A DNA stretch of 64,000 nt, taken from NCBI GenBank assembly GCA_025370055.1, contig CP073041.1, forward strand, positions 5,550,272-5,614,271, given 5' to 3'. Under the pieces are notes generated by a model. It saw only the letters and a program-made list of their open reading frames with translations, searched no databases and was not told the DNA's origin. The number at the start of each line of letters is the position of its first letter. Within the stretch, counting starts at the first letter, position 1. Positions 37,285-48,639 of this stretch are shown in pieces. The position numbers and the translations under genes were made by a program. The stretch comes from Woronichinia naegeliana WA131. Lineage in GTDB: Bacteria; Cyanobacteriota; Cyanobacteriia; Cyanobacteriales; Microcystaceae.

Positions 37285-38362
37285 TCAAGAAATCAGGCGA
37301 ATTTGGAGTAAGTCCTCCCAAGTAAACCCTTTTTCAATTATACCGAGAGCTACAGCAGGAACTTTTCTCGTAGTAAAATGGCTGCGAACAAAGTTATGAA
37401 CCATCCAGAAAATATCTAGGACTCGCTGTAATCCCACAACAGATTTAGCGTAAGTATTTGTACGACGACGAAAGGCAGATAAATAGCGTCGGATAGCACT
37501 ATTAAATGCCTCAACGTGGTTGGCATGGACGTCCTTTTCTTCTGGTTTTTCTGTTGCCTCTGGATGTTCTGGTTTCGGAGTTTCTACTTTCTTTAGTTTA
37601 CCTTCAGAATCTCGACGTTTACTACTCTTATTTTTTAATCTTACTACCATTCCCTTCGGTAATACTTTGACGGGACGACCACGTTTTCCAGTCTTCAATA
37701 CTTCGTGACAAATATTAAATAGCAGTTGACTATATCGCTTTTCTCCATCTGTAAATAACTGGAGAGATTCTGCACTCCTTTCAAATAATTCCGCTACCGT
37801 CATCATTGCTTCTAGAAATAATTTCTGCTCTTTTCGACCACATTTTAAATGCCAAATAAAGCGGCTAGCCCTGTCCATGAGAACGATTGTCCAACCCTCA
37901 GAGGCACTTGCTTCTTTATTTTTTCCAACTTTTGTGTATAGTTCATCCCCTTCTATTACTAGTTTAACAAATTCATTCACTAAGGCGTATAAAAACAATG
38001 TCTCTTGTAATCCTGATAATTTCTTTTCCCAATTCAATATTGTTGTTTTCGCGTAGCCGAATACTCGGACTGCGGCATTTAATCCTATTCCTTCCATTCT
38101 AGCTTTTAATACTTTTACAATTTCACTTAATGGGGTTTCTAAGCCAGCGATTACGCTACCATAAGTCTCAGCAAAACAAGAACTACATTCTTGACAAATG
38201 AACATTTTACGTTCCCCGTTACCTTTCGTTTGGTAATGAGAATGTATTTTTACTTTTTCACTATAGCAATGAGGGCAGTTTTTCTGAAATAAGGCTTCCT
38301 CTTTCTCTTGGGGTAAGCCAATATCACTTAGGAGGTCAATTGAGCTTTTATTCAATGTTGAC
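37285..38362 (-). pseudogene. IS1-like transposase c4, start codon cut off
   Basis: The catalytic frame is complete to 37285. The first codons ATG TCA AC are separated from it by the inserted block, and the 5' piece is at 48485-48492. A TTG at 38355 (MNKSSIDLLSDIGLPQE) could serve as a weak start, but the leader and promoter are 10 kb away. Otherwise DDE residues match c2 and c3. Confidence 0.8.
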
Positions 38363-39283
38363 AGGGCGTGACCTTTAGTTGATGAAGGAAAAGAAAAGTG
38401 TTAACATGAGATGAAAAGTGACAAAGAGGAAACAATGATGACAGCAAAACTAATTAATGTAGAGGGTTCAAAGATAAAAATAGAACTAACATTAGAACTC
38501 AGTCGTTCAATGTTGGATACAGAAATAAATATTCAAAAAGGCTTAAACGAAGTAGGTTGCATCGCCAGCAAAGAAGCCTTGAAATATTTAGATACAGATG
38601 GTTCACCCTTAAAAATCGGTGAAGAAATCTGGAAGAGTAAGGGAGAGCAACCGAAAGAATATCAAACACCTTATGGTGAGGTTATAGTGAATCGTCATGT
38701 ATATCAGCGTTCACCTTTGAGGAAAAACGTATTGCCCCTTAGAAAGAGAAGCAAGGATAATCATAACATCAACGCCATTATTGGCAAAACAGGTATCCTC
38801 AAAAATGTCAGGGATGGCAGGCAAAGAGGTGAAAAATGATTTATTAGAAAATCATGGTAGAAAAGTAGCGCTATCCTATATCCAAAGATTGAGTGAAGCA
38901 GTAGGAAGTGTGGTACAGGCAAAAGAAGAAGCGTGGAGTTATGCCCCGCCCAAGGAGGATAGCCAAATTGCAACAGTGGGAATAGGATTAGATGGAACCT
39001 GTATGCTGATGTGTGAGGATGGCTACCGTGAAGCAATGGTGGGAACCGTTTCCCTATACGATAGTGAGGGAGAACGTCAACCTACAATCTATCTAGGTGC
39101 GGCACCAGAGTATGGAAAAAAGAGTTTTCTAGAAAGATTGGAAAGAGAAATTGAGCGAGCGAAAAACCGTTATCCAGAGGCAACATTGGTCGGGATAGCA
39201 GACGAGGCAGAATCAAATTGGAAGTTTTTAGAAAAGCAAACGGAAGAACAGATATTAGATTTCTATCATGCCTCTGGTTACTT

Positions 39284-40973
39284 AGGGCTTGCTGAAAAAG
39301 TCAAAAAACGAAAGAAATGTGGGTTAGGGAAGTATGGACTGAAAAAGCATAGATAACTTATCCTTATGGAAACAAATCAAAATACAGATTTTGTTTAATC
39401 TATTGTTCCTTTCTGTCTAAAAAGGTCAACACAAATCACTCCTCACAAAAGAGAGGAAAATTAACACCATTTTTCACAAGAAAAACGACTCTACAACTTT
39501 TTACTTTTTGTCTTCTGAAGTAGAGTAGAAAGATTCATTACCAAAAAGTTCATCGCAATTACCGTTTCCGAGGTCTCAGGTAGTTTGGCCATCACTCGAC
39601 CAAGACTAAATTTCCTCTTTCCCTGTCCGAATTTACCCTCAATGGCATTACGCACTCTTTCATCTGAGCGTGCCTCTTTCTTTTTTTCTTTGCTCACCTC
39701 TTTCGGCGGTCTTCCCAATCGGGGACCACTCATTCTTATATCCCTTTCTTTACAATAAGCTCGATTCGCTTTTGTTCGATAGATTTTATCCACATGAACC
39801 GATTCCGGATAACATCCTGTTTCCCTTTTATATTCTTCTATTCGCGCTTGTAAATCTCCCGATTCGTTGTAATTATCCCAACTTAATTTGTCTAAGAAGA
39901 CAAAGCCATTCACATTACTTGCCGATATTTTAGCTCCAAACTCTACTGCTTTTCCCGCTTTTCCACGCACTATTGGACGCACGTGAGGTTGGCTTACACT
40001 CACAATTCTGTTTTCTACTTTATTTGTCTTTTTTTCATACATTTCTAACTGTTGCTCATACACTTTTCCTATCGTTACAAGCTCTTCTTGCTCTTTTTTC
40101 GTTAGTTTTTCTAACTTTGCTCCCTCTTCTATCATTTTTTCTATATCAGACAAGTTTCTTTTTATATATCCTAGTTGTTTTTTTGTTCCTTTTCTTCTTT
40201 CTTTTTTTGACACACGACGTTTTTTTGCTATGGCTAAGTACTCTTTTCTTGCCACTTCCCTATAAGTCCTCGGCTTTTCTTTCCTTTTCTCTTTTATTTC
40301 TTCATACAGCTTATCTATTATTTTTTCTGTTTTTTCTCTGGCATCATTCAATATTCCTATATCCGTTGGATATTTTATATCTGCTGGTGTACAAGTCGCA
40401 TCTAACAATAACTTTCCTTCATTTTCTTTTTTTTCTGACGCTACACCCGTCGCTTTTTTTTCTATTTCTTTATTAATTTTATTTATTAATTCCATTCCTA
40501 TTTTTTTACGAAAATGAACCATCATTGACGCATTAAATGCTTCTTTGCTACTATAGCTTTCCATTCCTATAAAGTACTGTAAATAAGGGTTCTCTTTTAT
40601 TTGTTCTACTGTTTCTCTGTCACTTTTTCCTGAAATTTCTTTGATAATTAATGCTCCTAATGCCATTCTAAATGATTTGGCTGGGGCTCCTTTTTTTTCT
40701 GTGAAGTTTTTTGCATATTCTTCCTCATATTCTTCCCAGGGAATCATTTTTGACATTTCTATCCAACGATTTTCTTCGTCTAACTGCCCGCCGAACAGAT
40801 TTTTCAAGTTTTCTGGTGTTTCAATTGAGTACTGTTGCTTTCGGTACATCTGCTTTCTCTCTTCTTAATGCAATGGTTTTGAGGCATTCTACCCTATTTT
40901 CGTGCATTCTAGCGGTTCTTAATTCGCCTACTATTTTTCTCCGTAAAGGTTTCAGCTTTTTTCAGCAAGCCCT
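39284..40973 (-). mobile_element. IS5-type element copy W (1690 bp)
   Basis: Complete, with target duplication actt (39280-39283 and 40974-40977). It interrupts ISKra4 copy 2. Confidence 0.9.
39491..40849 (-). CDS. IS5-type transposase, intact copy W (452 aa)
   Basis: Unbroken frame with all three catalytic segments. It differs from copy Y by a few substitutions, such as MIPWEEYEEEY for MILWEEYEEEY and NLSDIEKM for NLSHIEKM. The second change is shared with copy Z at 44967-46323, which suggests W and Z are sister copies. Confidence 0.92.
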   Translation of the reverse strand: MYRKQQYSIETPENLKNLFGGQLDEENRWIEMSKMIPWEEYEEEYAKNFTEKKGAPAKSFRMALGALIIKEISGKSDRETVEQIKENPYLQYFIGMESYSSKEAFNASMMVHFRKKIGMELINKINKEIEKKATGVASEKKENEGKLLLDATCTPADIKYPTDIGILNDAREKTEKIIDKLYEEIKEKRKEKPRTYREVARKEYLAIAKKRRVSKKERRKGTKKQLGYIKRNLSDIEKMIEEGAKLEKLTKKEQEELVTIGKVYEQQLEMYEKKTNKVENRIVSVSQPHVRPIVRGKAGKAVEFGAKISASNVNGFVFLDKLSWDNYNESGDLQARIEEYKRETGCYPESVHVDKIYRTKANRAYCKERDIRMSGPRLGRPPKEVSKEKKKEARSDERVRNAIEGKFGQGKRKFSLGRVMAKLPETSETVIAMNFLVMNLSTLLQKTKSKKL

Positions 40974-41799
40974 ACTTAGGTGCCTTGGCAGAAGCGTTGC
41001 ATCCGAATACCGTGTCAAAACAAAAAGAATGGTTGACTGAAAATTGTCGAGAACTCAAGCATGAAAAAGGAAAAGCAGGAGAACTGCTAAATCTGATGAA
41101 AGAAGTCAAAGAAGAAAAAAGTCATTCTAAGAATCTTACCGAGAAACTACAAGCGGCGATTACTTATTACGAGAATCATCAGCATCAAATGGATTATGCT
41201 GAATACTTAGAGAAAAAGTATCCGATTGGTTCAGGTGTTACGGAAGCAGCTTGTAAGACGTTGGTCAAACAACGATTATGTTGTTCAGGGATGCGATGGA
41301 AGGAAAAAGGAGCAGGAATTATTTTGAGCCTACGAGCTTTGGTATTGACCAAGGAACGATGGAGTCAATTTTGGGCAAAACTTGATCAATATGGGTTCCC
41401 TGTAGAACCCTGATTACAACAGCTTTTATCAACTAAAGGTCGCACCCTTTTTGAGGATACCTGTTTTGCCAATAATGGCGTTGATGTTATGATTATCCTT
41501 GCTTCTCTTTCTAAGGGGCAATACGTTTTTCCTCCTACTGAACGCTGATATACATGACGATTCACTATAACCTCACCATAAGGTGTTTGATATTCTTTCG
41601 GTTGCTCTCCCTTACTCTTCCAGATTTCTTCACCGATTTTTAAGGGTGAACCATCTGTATCTAAATATTTCAAGGCTTCTTTGCTGGCGATGCAACCTAC
41701 TTCGTTTAAGCCTTTTTGAATATTTATTTCTGTATCCAACATTGAACGACTGAGTTCTAATGTTAGTTCTATTTTTATCTTTGAACCCTCTACATTAAT

Positions 41800-43401
41800 C
41801 TGACTTTTCCCGTTAAGTGCGGATTGCAAGCTGCCAGCCTTGGCAAAGGTCATGCAACTTCAACCAACCGCGCCAAAGGACTTGGATACCGAGAGGAGTT
41901 TTACGACGATGTTCAAGATAACCACCAAGAAAAGCAACAGACTCGACAGCCCAAGCAACAGTCAAAATAGGGGGAAGTTTTTGAGAGGCGGCTGCTTTTA
42001 ACACCTGAAGTTGAAGAGGATTAAGAATTTCAATCGCGAGAGCATCGGGCTGGGTACGATGAAGATAAGTAACGTGTAAAAGTTCAACAGCAATGACACT
42101 TAAAAAACCCAAAAGAGTTTTCATTCCATCAGAGGCAAGTCGATAACGCTCACTCTGACAACCAGACTTAAGGACTTTATGAAATTCTTCAACCCGCCAT
42201 CGGTAGGTGTACCAACGAAGAATAGTGACAGCCATCTCAATAGTCTCAACAACTTCTGTAGTCAGAAGCATCCAAGATAAAGGAGTTTCGCCTTCGGGAC
42301 AATCGATTTCTGTCGCATAAACAGCATAGACATTCAACGGGTCACGATTATCAAAACGATAGGGAGTTCGTAGATTAACTGAGCAAAATCGGACGGCAAG
42401 CTTAACCTTCCGTGCTTTTCTTTTTCCTGTACTCGGAATCTCGATTTCTTGATGAAAACGAATCGGTTCTGATTCCAAATGTTGCCAAAGTCGTTCACTA
42501 TTTTTGTCTAAACTACGATTATGAGACGCTCTGACCAGCACTCCTGTATGCTTGAGTTGACGCACTGAGTCAAAGACTTCTGAAACATCTCCTTCTCTGT
42601 CAAATACATGAATTACCCTCGTTGAACTTTCTACCTGTTTCTCACAGGTGTTTAGAGCCTCTACCCATTTGTAGGATTCTTTTTCCTCAAATGGTCTTTG
42701 ACGAGCTGCTTTTCTTTGTTCTTTCTGTCTTTCTTTTTTCTGCTTCGCCGTTTCATCTGTTGGGGGCTTTTCTTTTACCTCCCTATTCCACAGTTTTTGC
42801 CATAATAAACCTAATACTTGTCCTTTTTCTGGCTCAATTGCTAAAGCACTATGCAGTATTAATCCATTCCCTCCTTTTCCAGTCGGCCCATACCCTTCCC
42901 TTTTTTCCTTGATATTGCGATAATCTAAGAAGGTCGTATCTCCGACTGATAGCATTATCTTATATTCTTCTACGGCGGCAGTTGTCATTTCACAGTGCGG
43001 CTCTATTATCTTGACAAAGTCTGTTTTCGGATTCCCAAAAATTCATAGGCCCTCTTTAACTCGTTTCCTCCCTTAAACACTTCTGATAAGGCTTTTCCAA
43101 ACCCCTCACTTAACTTTTTCCCAATCGAGAAGGCACGATTGTTTAGCCTCTCGTCTCCCAATTCACAACTGGCAAAGTTTTTTGTCCACCATTCCAACAT
43201 TTTTTGACCTGCCCTTTAAGATTTTCTCCATTTTACAGTCTCATACTCCCTTCATCCTTTGTTTTTGAAATTTGAACGATAAGCGGGATGATGGCTTCAG
43301 AATATTTTTTTCCTGTCAAGAGAATCATTACTCAAACCCTTGCCAGATAAAGCCTCTAGAAGTTTGCATTGCTGGATTTTGGACTTAACGGGAAAAGTCA
43401 G
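41800..43401 (-). mobile_element. IS4-family (Tn5-like) element copy 2, 1602 bp
   Basis: Ends as in copy 1. Ten-bp target duplication ctacattaat at 41790-41799 and 43402-43411. It interrupts ISKra4 copy 3. Confidence 0.9.
41813..43200 (-). CDS. IS4-family Tn5-like transposase with -1 frameshift, copy 2
   Basis: N-terminal frame from 43200 (MLEWWTKNFASCELGDERL), main frame to 41813 (DREGD, YTYRWRVEEFHK). The TTTGGGA slip heptamer is present in the same phase as in copy 1. I saw no differences between the two copies by eye, which argues that the two-frame arrangement does not stop transposition. Confidence 0.82.
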
Positions 43402-43500
43402 CTACATTAATTAGTCTTGCTGTCATCATTGTTTCCTCTTTGTCACTTTTCATCTCATGTTAACACTTTTCTTTTCCTTCATCAACTAAAGGTCACACCC

Positions 43501-43822
43501 CTTCCAGTAATCTTCCTACCTGTCGAGGAGATATACTTTCCACTATTCCTTGCTTTACCAATTCCTCGGCTAATTCTCGTCCTGTCCAGTGACTGAGCGG
43601 ACGAGCATAATCCCTTGGGTCATCACAGGCTAATTTGAACAACTGCAATATTTGTTCGCGTTTAAACTTGGCTGGTGCTCCACTACGCTCAGCATCTTTT
43701 ATTCTTTATGTTATTTCTATTCCCTTTGCCTGCCCTGCTATCCATCTTTCTCTCCATTGACTTGCCATTTTTCGGCTGATTTTTAATTTTCTAGCAATTT
43801 CTCGATTATTTTCTCCCTCATC
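43501..43822 (-). pseudogene. IS630-family transposase N-terminal fragment
   Basis: Read leftward from 43822: DEGENNREIARKLKISRKMA, QWRERWIAGQAKGIEIT, a TAA, RIKDAERSGAPAKFKREQI, PLSHWTGRELAEELVKQG and ISPRQVGRLLEG. This is the helix-turn-helix region of an IS630 transposase. It has an in-frame stop and is cut at its 3' side by ISKra4 copy 3 and at its 5' side by the type II element. Confidence 0.75.
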
Positions 43823-44731
43823 GGGAGCATCTCACCTTTGCAATAAGTAGAAATACTTAACGAGGTAAATGAAAGAGTCAAAAAAGGTAATCATTTAAAT
43901 AGGAACAGCGATGACGAAGGACTTGTGGTACATTGTCAGAATTCCAACTCGCACCAGTAATTTTAAGACGATGACCAATTTGTTTAACTTGAGATTCGAC
44001 AGAGCCAGAGCCAATGGAAATGCCCTCTGCCTGCAAATAACCATAATTGACAATCCGATGTTTATGCTTGTTTAAATAAATGATAAAATTCTCAGCTTGA
44101 GGCTCTGACCATCCCTCAAAACAGGAGATAGCGGCATCCACTTCACCCGTCCAAAGAAAAGACTTGACCTCCTCAATTCGCTGGAATGACCCCCCAACTT
44201 TATAGAGGTTTTCAATTAAGTGATACCAGTCCAAAATTTCAATTCGCTCATGTTTCTGTCCTATCTCACGAAATAAGTTCCAGATACCATCATGTCCATC
44301 TCCCAAACAAATTAAAGGCTTAGCCAAAATTTGAGAATTAACCAAGTCTAATAAAGCCGAGTTATCTTGAAAAAAGGCAGCTACCCCCAATTGATGAAAA
44401 CTGACTCCTTTATAATCACGCCAAATTAAGGGTTCTCCCTTGGGAGTTCTGAGTCGTACCTTCCCACCATCTATGCTAATTTCTTCGACTTCTGTGTTAG
44501 AGGGTAATTCTTCAAAATGATAGCGATGTACAAGGCGTTGTTGCGTACTGTGAGAAACAGCAATTCCCGTCAATGATTGGATTTTCTTAGCTGCTTTTTC
44601 ATAAGACTCATCGCCACTCAGTAGCAAACAGTTCTTCTCTAACATTGGACTCATCTGAGTTCGAGGCTTTAGTTCTAATTTCTTCGCTTGTTTTTCTGTA
44701 ATGGGCAATTCCCCCAAAATACTTTGGCTCT
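43823..44731 (-). pseudogene. ISKra4-type (type II) element and transposase, 5' part lost
   Basis: The end gggagcatctcacctttgc lies at about 43823. The coding frame 43878-44731 reads LGELPITEKQAKKLELKPR, EISIDGGKVRLRTPKG (Asp), ICLGDGHDGIWN (Asp) and SIGSGSVESQVKQIGHRL (Glu), parallel to the 1178-bp family but clearly different in sequence. The N-terminal part is removed where the ISL3-type element begins. A 29329-29416 scrap is from the same family. Confidence 0.78.
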
Positions 44732-44759
44732 TCCCCCAACTGTGTGGAAAGTGTATAAT

Positions 44760-46447
44760 AGGGCTTGCTGAAAAAGTCAAAAAACGAAAGAAATGTGGGT
44801 TAGGGAAGTATGGACTGAAAAAGCATAGATAACTTATCCTTATGGAAACAAATCAAAATACAGATTTTGTTTAATCTATTGTTCCTTTCTGTCTAAAAAG
44901 GTCAACACAAATCACTCCTCACAAAAGAGAGGAAAATTAACACCATTTTTCACAAGAAAAACGACTCTACAACTTTTTACTTTTTGTCTTCTGAAGTAGA
45001 GTAGAAAGATTCATTACCAAAAAGTTCATCGCAATTACCGTTTCCGAGGTCTCAGGTAGTTTGGCCATCACTCGACCAAGACTAAATTTCCTCTTTCCCT
45101 GTCCGAATTTACCCTCAATGGCATTACGCACTCTTTCATCTGAGCGTGCCTCTTTCTTTTTTTCTTTGCTCACCTCTTTCGGCGGTCTTCCCAATCGGGG
45201 ACCACTCATTCTTATATCCCTTTCTTTACAATAAGCTCGATTCGCTTTTGTTCGATAGATTTTATCCACATGAACCGATTCCGGATAACATCCTGTTTCC
45301 CTTTTATATTCTTCTATTCGCGCTTGTAAATCTCCCGATTCGTTGTAATTATCCCAACTTAATTTGTCTAAGAAGACAAAGCCATTCACATTACTTGCCG
45401 ATATTTTAGCTCCAAACTCTACTGCTTTTCCCGCTTTTCCACGCACTATTGGACGCACGTGAGGTTGGCTTACACTCACAATTCTGTTTTCTACTTTATT
45501 TGTCTTTTTTTCATACATTTCTAACTGTTGCTCATACACTTTTCCTATCGTTACAAGCTCTTCTTGCTCTTTTTTCGTTAGTTTTTCTAACTTTGCTCCC
45601 TCTTCTATCATTTTTTCTATATCAGACAAGTTTCTTTTTATATATCCTAGTTGTTTTTTTGTTCCTTTTCTTCTTTCTTTTTTTGACACACGACGTTTTT
45701 TTGCTATGGCTAAGTACTCTTTTCTTGCCACTTCCCTATAAGTCCTCGGCTTTTCTTTCCTTTTCTCTTTTATTTCTTCATACAGCTTATCTATTATTTT
45801 TTCTGTTTTTTCTCTGGCATCATTCAATATTCCTATATCCGTTGGATATTTTATATCTGCTGGTGTACAAGTCGCATCTAACAATAACTTTCCTTCATTT
45901 TCTTTTTTTTCTGATGCTACACCCGTCGCTTTTTTCTATTTCTTTATTAATTTTATTTATTAATTCCATTCCTATTTTTTTACGAAAATGAACCATCATT
46001 GACGCATTAAATGCTTCTTTGCTACTATAGCTTTCCATTCCTATAAAGTACTGTAAATAAGGGTTCTCTTTTATTTGTTCTACTGTTTCTCTGTCACTTT
46101 TTCCTGAAATTTCTTTGATAATTAATGCTCCTAATGCCATTCTAAATGATTTGGCTGGGGCTCCTTTTTTTTCTGTGAAGTTTTTTGCATATTCTTCCTC
46201 ATATTCTTCCCAAAGAATCATTTTTGACATTTCTATCCAACGATTTTCTTCGTCTAACTGCCCGCCGAACAGATTTTTCAAGTTTTCTGGTGTTTCAATT
46301 GAGTACTGTTGCTTTCGGTACATCTGCTTTCTCTCTTCTTAATGCAATGGTTTTGAGGCATTCTACCCTATTTTCGTGCATTCTAGCGGTTCTTAATTCG
46401 CCTACTATTTTTCTCCGTAAAGGTTTCAGCTTTTTTCAGCAAGCCCT
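44760..46447 (-). mobile_element. IS5-type element copy Z (1688 bp)
   Basis: Complete ends, flanked by ataat on both sides (44755-44759 and 46448-46452). It is two bases shorter than copies Y and W. Confidence 0.9.
44967..46323 (-). pseudogene. IS5-type transposase, copy Z, frameshifted
   Basis: The 5' frame (46323-45895) and the 3' frame (45884-44967) are separated by a 2-base loss in the A-run before the ATGVAS codons (EIEKSDGCSIRKKRK instead of EIEKKATGVASEK). The rest matches copy W. Confidence 0.88.
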
Positions 46448-47094
46448 ATAATAGTAATACCACAGTAGGAGGTGGAGTATGTGGATAAACTTGGATGAGC
46501 TACTAGGTTTGCCAAAGGTAACAGTCGTAAACTATCGAGAAATAGATGGTGCTTTGTTCTTAAAATTAAAAATGAAAAACGAAGTAATGGAATGTCCAAA
46601 TTGTCATAAAGAATTGGAAGATATAAATCAAATAGAATATAATTTGGTTCGGGATTTATCCCTATTGGGAAAGAAAGTATATCTGGAAGTGCCCCGCCGC
46701 CAGTTCCATTGTGAAAAATGTCAGAAATACATAACAGAAAGACTGGACTTTATGCGGCTAAGAAAACATTATACAATTCGTTATGAAGAAAAGATTTATG
46801 AGCAAGTAAAAAAGAAAAATGTAGAAGAGGTAAGGCAAGAAGAAGAAATAAGTTGGGGAACATTGGAATCAATATTTGAAGAGTATGCAAAGCAGGCAGA
46901 AAAGAAGGAATGGGAATTACCAGAAAAGATAAGTTTAGACGAATTTAGTAATAGAAAAGGAAAAAAAGACTTTATTACAACAGTGATAGATATAAATAAA
47001 AAGGAATTGTTAGAAGTAATAAAAGGACACAAAAAAGAAGAGATAATAGAAGCCCTAAAGGTGCAGCCAGCAAGGGTTAGAGAGAACGTAAAGG

Positions 47095-48484
47095 GGGTGC
47101 GACCTTTAGTTGATGAAGGAAAAGAAAAGTGTTAACATGAGATGAAAAGTGACAAAGAGGAAACAATGATGACAGCAAAACTAATTAATGTAGAGGGTTC
47201 AAAGATAAAAATAGAACTAACATTAGAACTCAGTCGTTCAATGTTGGATACAGAAATAAATATTCAAAAAGGCTTAAACGAAGTAGGTTGCATCGCCAGC
47301 AAAGAAGCCTTGAAATATTTAGATACAGATGGTTCACCCTTAAAAATCGGTGAAGAAATCTGGAAGAGTAAGGGAGAGCAACCGAAAGAATATCAAACAC
47401 CTTATGGTGAGGTTATAGTGAATCGTCATGTATATCAGCGTTCACCTTTGAGGAAAAACGTATTGCCCCTTAGAAAGAGAAGCAAGGATAATCATAACAT
47501 CAACGCCATTATTGGCAAAACAGGTATCCTCAAAAATGTCAGGGATGGCAGGCAAAGAGGTGAAAAATGATTTATTAGAAAATCATGGTAGAAAAGTAGC
47601 GCTATCCTATATCCAAAGATTGAGTGAAGCAGTAGGAAGTGTGGTACAGGCAAAAGAAGAAGCGTGGAGTTATGCCCCGCCCAAGGAGGATAGCCAAATT
47701 GCAACAGTGGGAATAGGATTAGATGGAACCTGTATGCTGATGTGTGAGGATGGCTACCGTGAAGCAATGGTGGGAACCGTTTCCCTATACGATAGTGAAG
47801 GCGAACGTCAACATACAATCTATCTAGGTGCGGCACCAGAGTATGGAAAAAAGAGTTTTCTAGAAAGATTAGAAAGAGAAATTGAGCGAGCGAAAAACCG
47901 TTATCCAGAGGCAACATTGGTCGGGATAGCAGACGGGGCAGAATCAAATTGGAAGTTTTTAGAAAAGCAAACGGAAGAACAGATATTAGATTTCTATCAT
48001 GCCTCTGGTTACTTAGGTGCCTTGGCAGAAGCGTTGCATCCGAATACCGTGTCAAAACAAAAAGAATGGTTGACTGAAAATTGTCGAGAACTCAAGCATG
48101 AAAAAGGAAAAGCAGGAGAACTGCTAAATCTGATGAAAGAAGTCAAAGAAGAAAAAAGTCATTCTAAGAATCTTACCGAGAAACTACAAGCGGCGATTAC
48201 TTATTACGAGAATCATCAGCATCAAATGGATTATGCTGAATACTTAGAGAAAAAGTATCCGATTGGTTCAGGTGTTACGGAAGCAGCTTGTAAGACGTTG
48301 GTCAAACAACGATTATGTTGTTCAGGGATGCGATGGAAGGAAAAAGGAGCAGGAATTATTTTGAGCCTACGAGCTTTGGTATTGACCAAGGAACGATGGA
48401 GTCAATTTTGGGCAAAACTTGATCAATATGGGTTCCCTGTAGAACCCTGATTACAACAGCTTTTATCAACTAAAGGTCGCACCC
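47095..48484 (+). mobile_element. ISKra4-family element, type I, copy 4 (about 1390 bp)
   Basis: Left end gggtgcgacctttagttgat near 47095, right end ggtcgcaccct at about 48484. Its left flank is the truncated ISL3 gene and its right flank is the 5' leader of the IS1-like element c4. Confidence 0.88.
47142..48450 (+). CDS. ISKra4-family transposase in two overlapping frames, copy 4
   Basis: Frame one is 47142-47570 and frame two reads to 48450, with GIGLDGT, GIADGAESNW and IGSGVTEAACKTLVK. The +1 offset and the CTT TGA GGA at the junction are the same as in copy 1. One substitution is seen in the core (RQHTIYLG for RQPTIYLG). An internal TTG at the start of AKQVSSKM could also begin frame two alone. 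Confidence 0.75.
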
Positions 48485-48639
48485 TGTTGACATTGCTTTC
48501 TGTTTTCCCTTTCTTTAATATAATGACAATAATAATAGTATAACAAAAACGGGAATATGTCCAGTCGTAAGTTATTTTCTATTTTCTCAAACTCTTACAC
48601 CATAACTTTTTCTAGCTTTGATCACACGATACCAGTACC

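Larger units (their letters stand above)
38411..41413 (+). pseudogene. ISKra4-family transposase copy 2, interrupted
   Basis: Frame one is 38411-38839 and frame two 38781-39283, continuing after copy W as GALAEALHPNTVSKQ to 41413. It has the same +1 arrangement between frames as copies 1 and 4. One catalytic-region change is seen, GIADEAESNW where the others read GIADGAESNW. Confidence 0.82.
38363..41447 (+). mobile_element. ISKra4-family element, type I, copy 2, split by IS5-type copy W
   Basis: Left end agggcgtgacctttagttgat (others read agggtgcgacc) and right end ggtcgcaccc at 41447. Its right end abuts the truncated copy 3 with no spacer. Confidence 0.85.
41448..43500 (-). pseudogene. 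ISKra4-family copy 3, 5' part only, split by an IS4-type element
   Basis: Reading leftward from the end atcaactaaaggtcacacc (43500), the N-terminal frame is cut by the IS4-type element after KLINVEG and resumes at 41799. It runs in one frame through VYQRSVGGKTYCPLERE and TSTPLLAKQVSSK and is then truncated at 41448 by copy 2. The key point is that in this copy the two transposase frames are continuous, unlike copies 1, 2 and 4. Confidence 0.8.
44732..47094 (+). pseudogene. ISL3-family element, 3' part lost, interrupted by IS5-type copy Z
   Basis: The left end appears to be ggctcttcccccaactgtg at 44732. Copy Z entered the leader (44760-46447). The transposase begins at 46479 (MWINLDELLGLPKVTVVNY) with the zinc ribbon CPNCHKEL / CEKCQKYI, a helix-turn-helix region and the first Asp in SLDEFSNRKGKKDF. 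It is cut at 47094 by ISKra4 copy 4 after ARVRENVK. The remaining ~200 residues and the other Asp/Glu are missing from the window. Confidence 0.78.
37235..48639 (-). mobile_element. IS1-like element c4, split by a ~10-kb block
   Basis: The 3' end ggcactggtatcg lies at 37235 and the 5' end at 48639 (cgataccagtacc). The block 38363-48484 sits just inside the start codon (the word gttgac is on both sides). The outer flanks (ccaaaaaag and ggaatcag) do not match, so the outside of c4 has been rearranged too. Confidence 0.8.

Noticed and set aside
43878-44780. N-terminal residues MTFSASPII as the true start of the ISKra4-like protein
   Set aside because: They come from the inverted end of IS5-type copy Z and the ISL3 end; the same MTFSASP appears at 9039 and 31086 for the same reason.
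38363-48484. Integrative or conjugative element
   Set aside because: No integrase, relaxase, tra genes or att sites; the block is made only of transposase genes and fragments.
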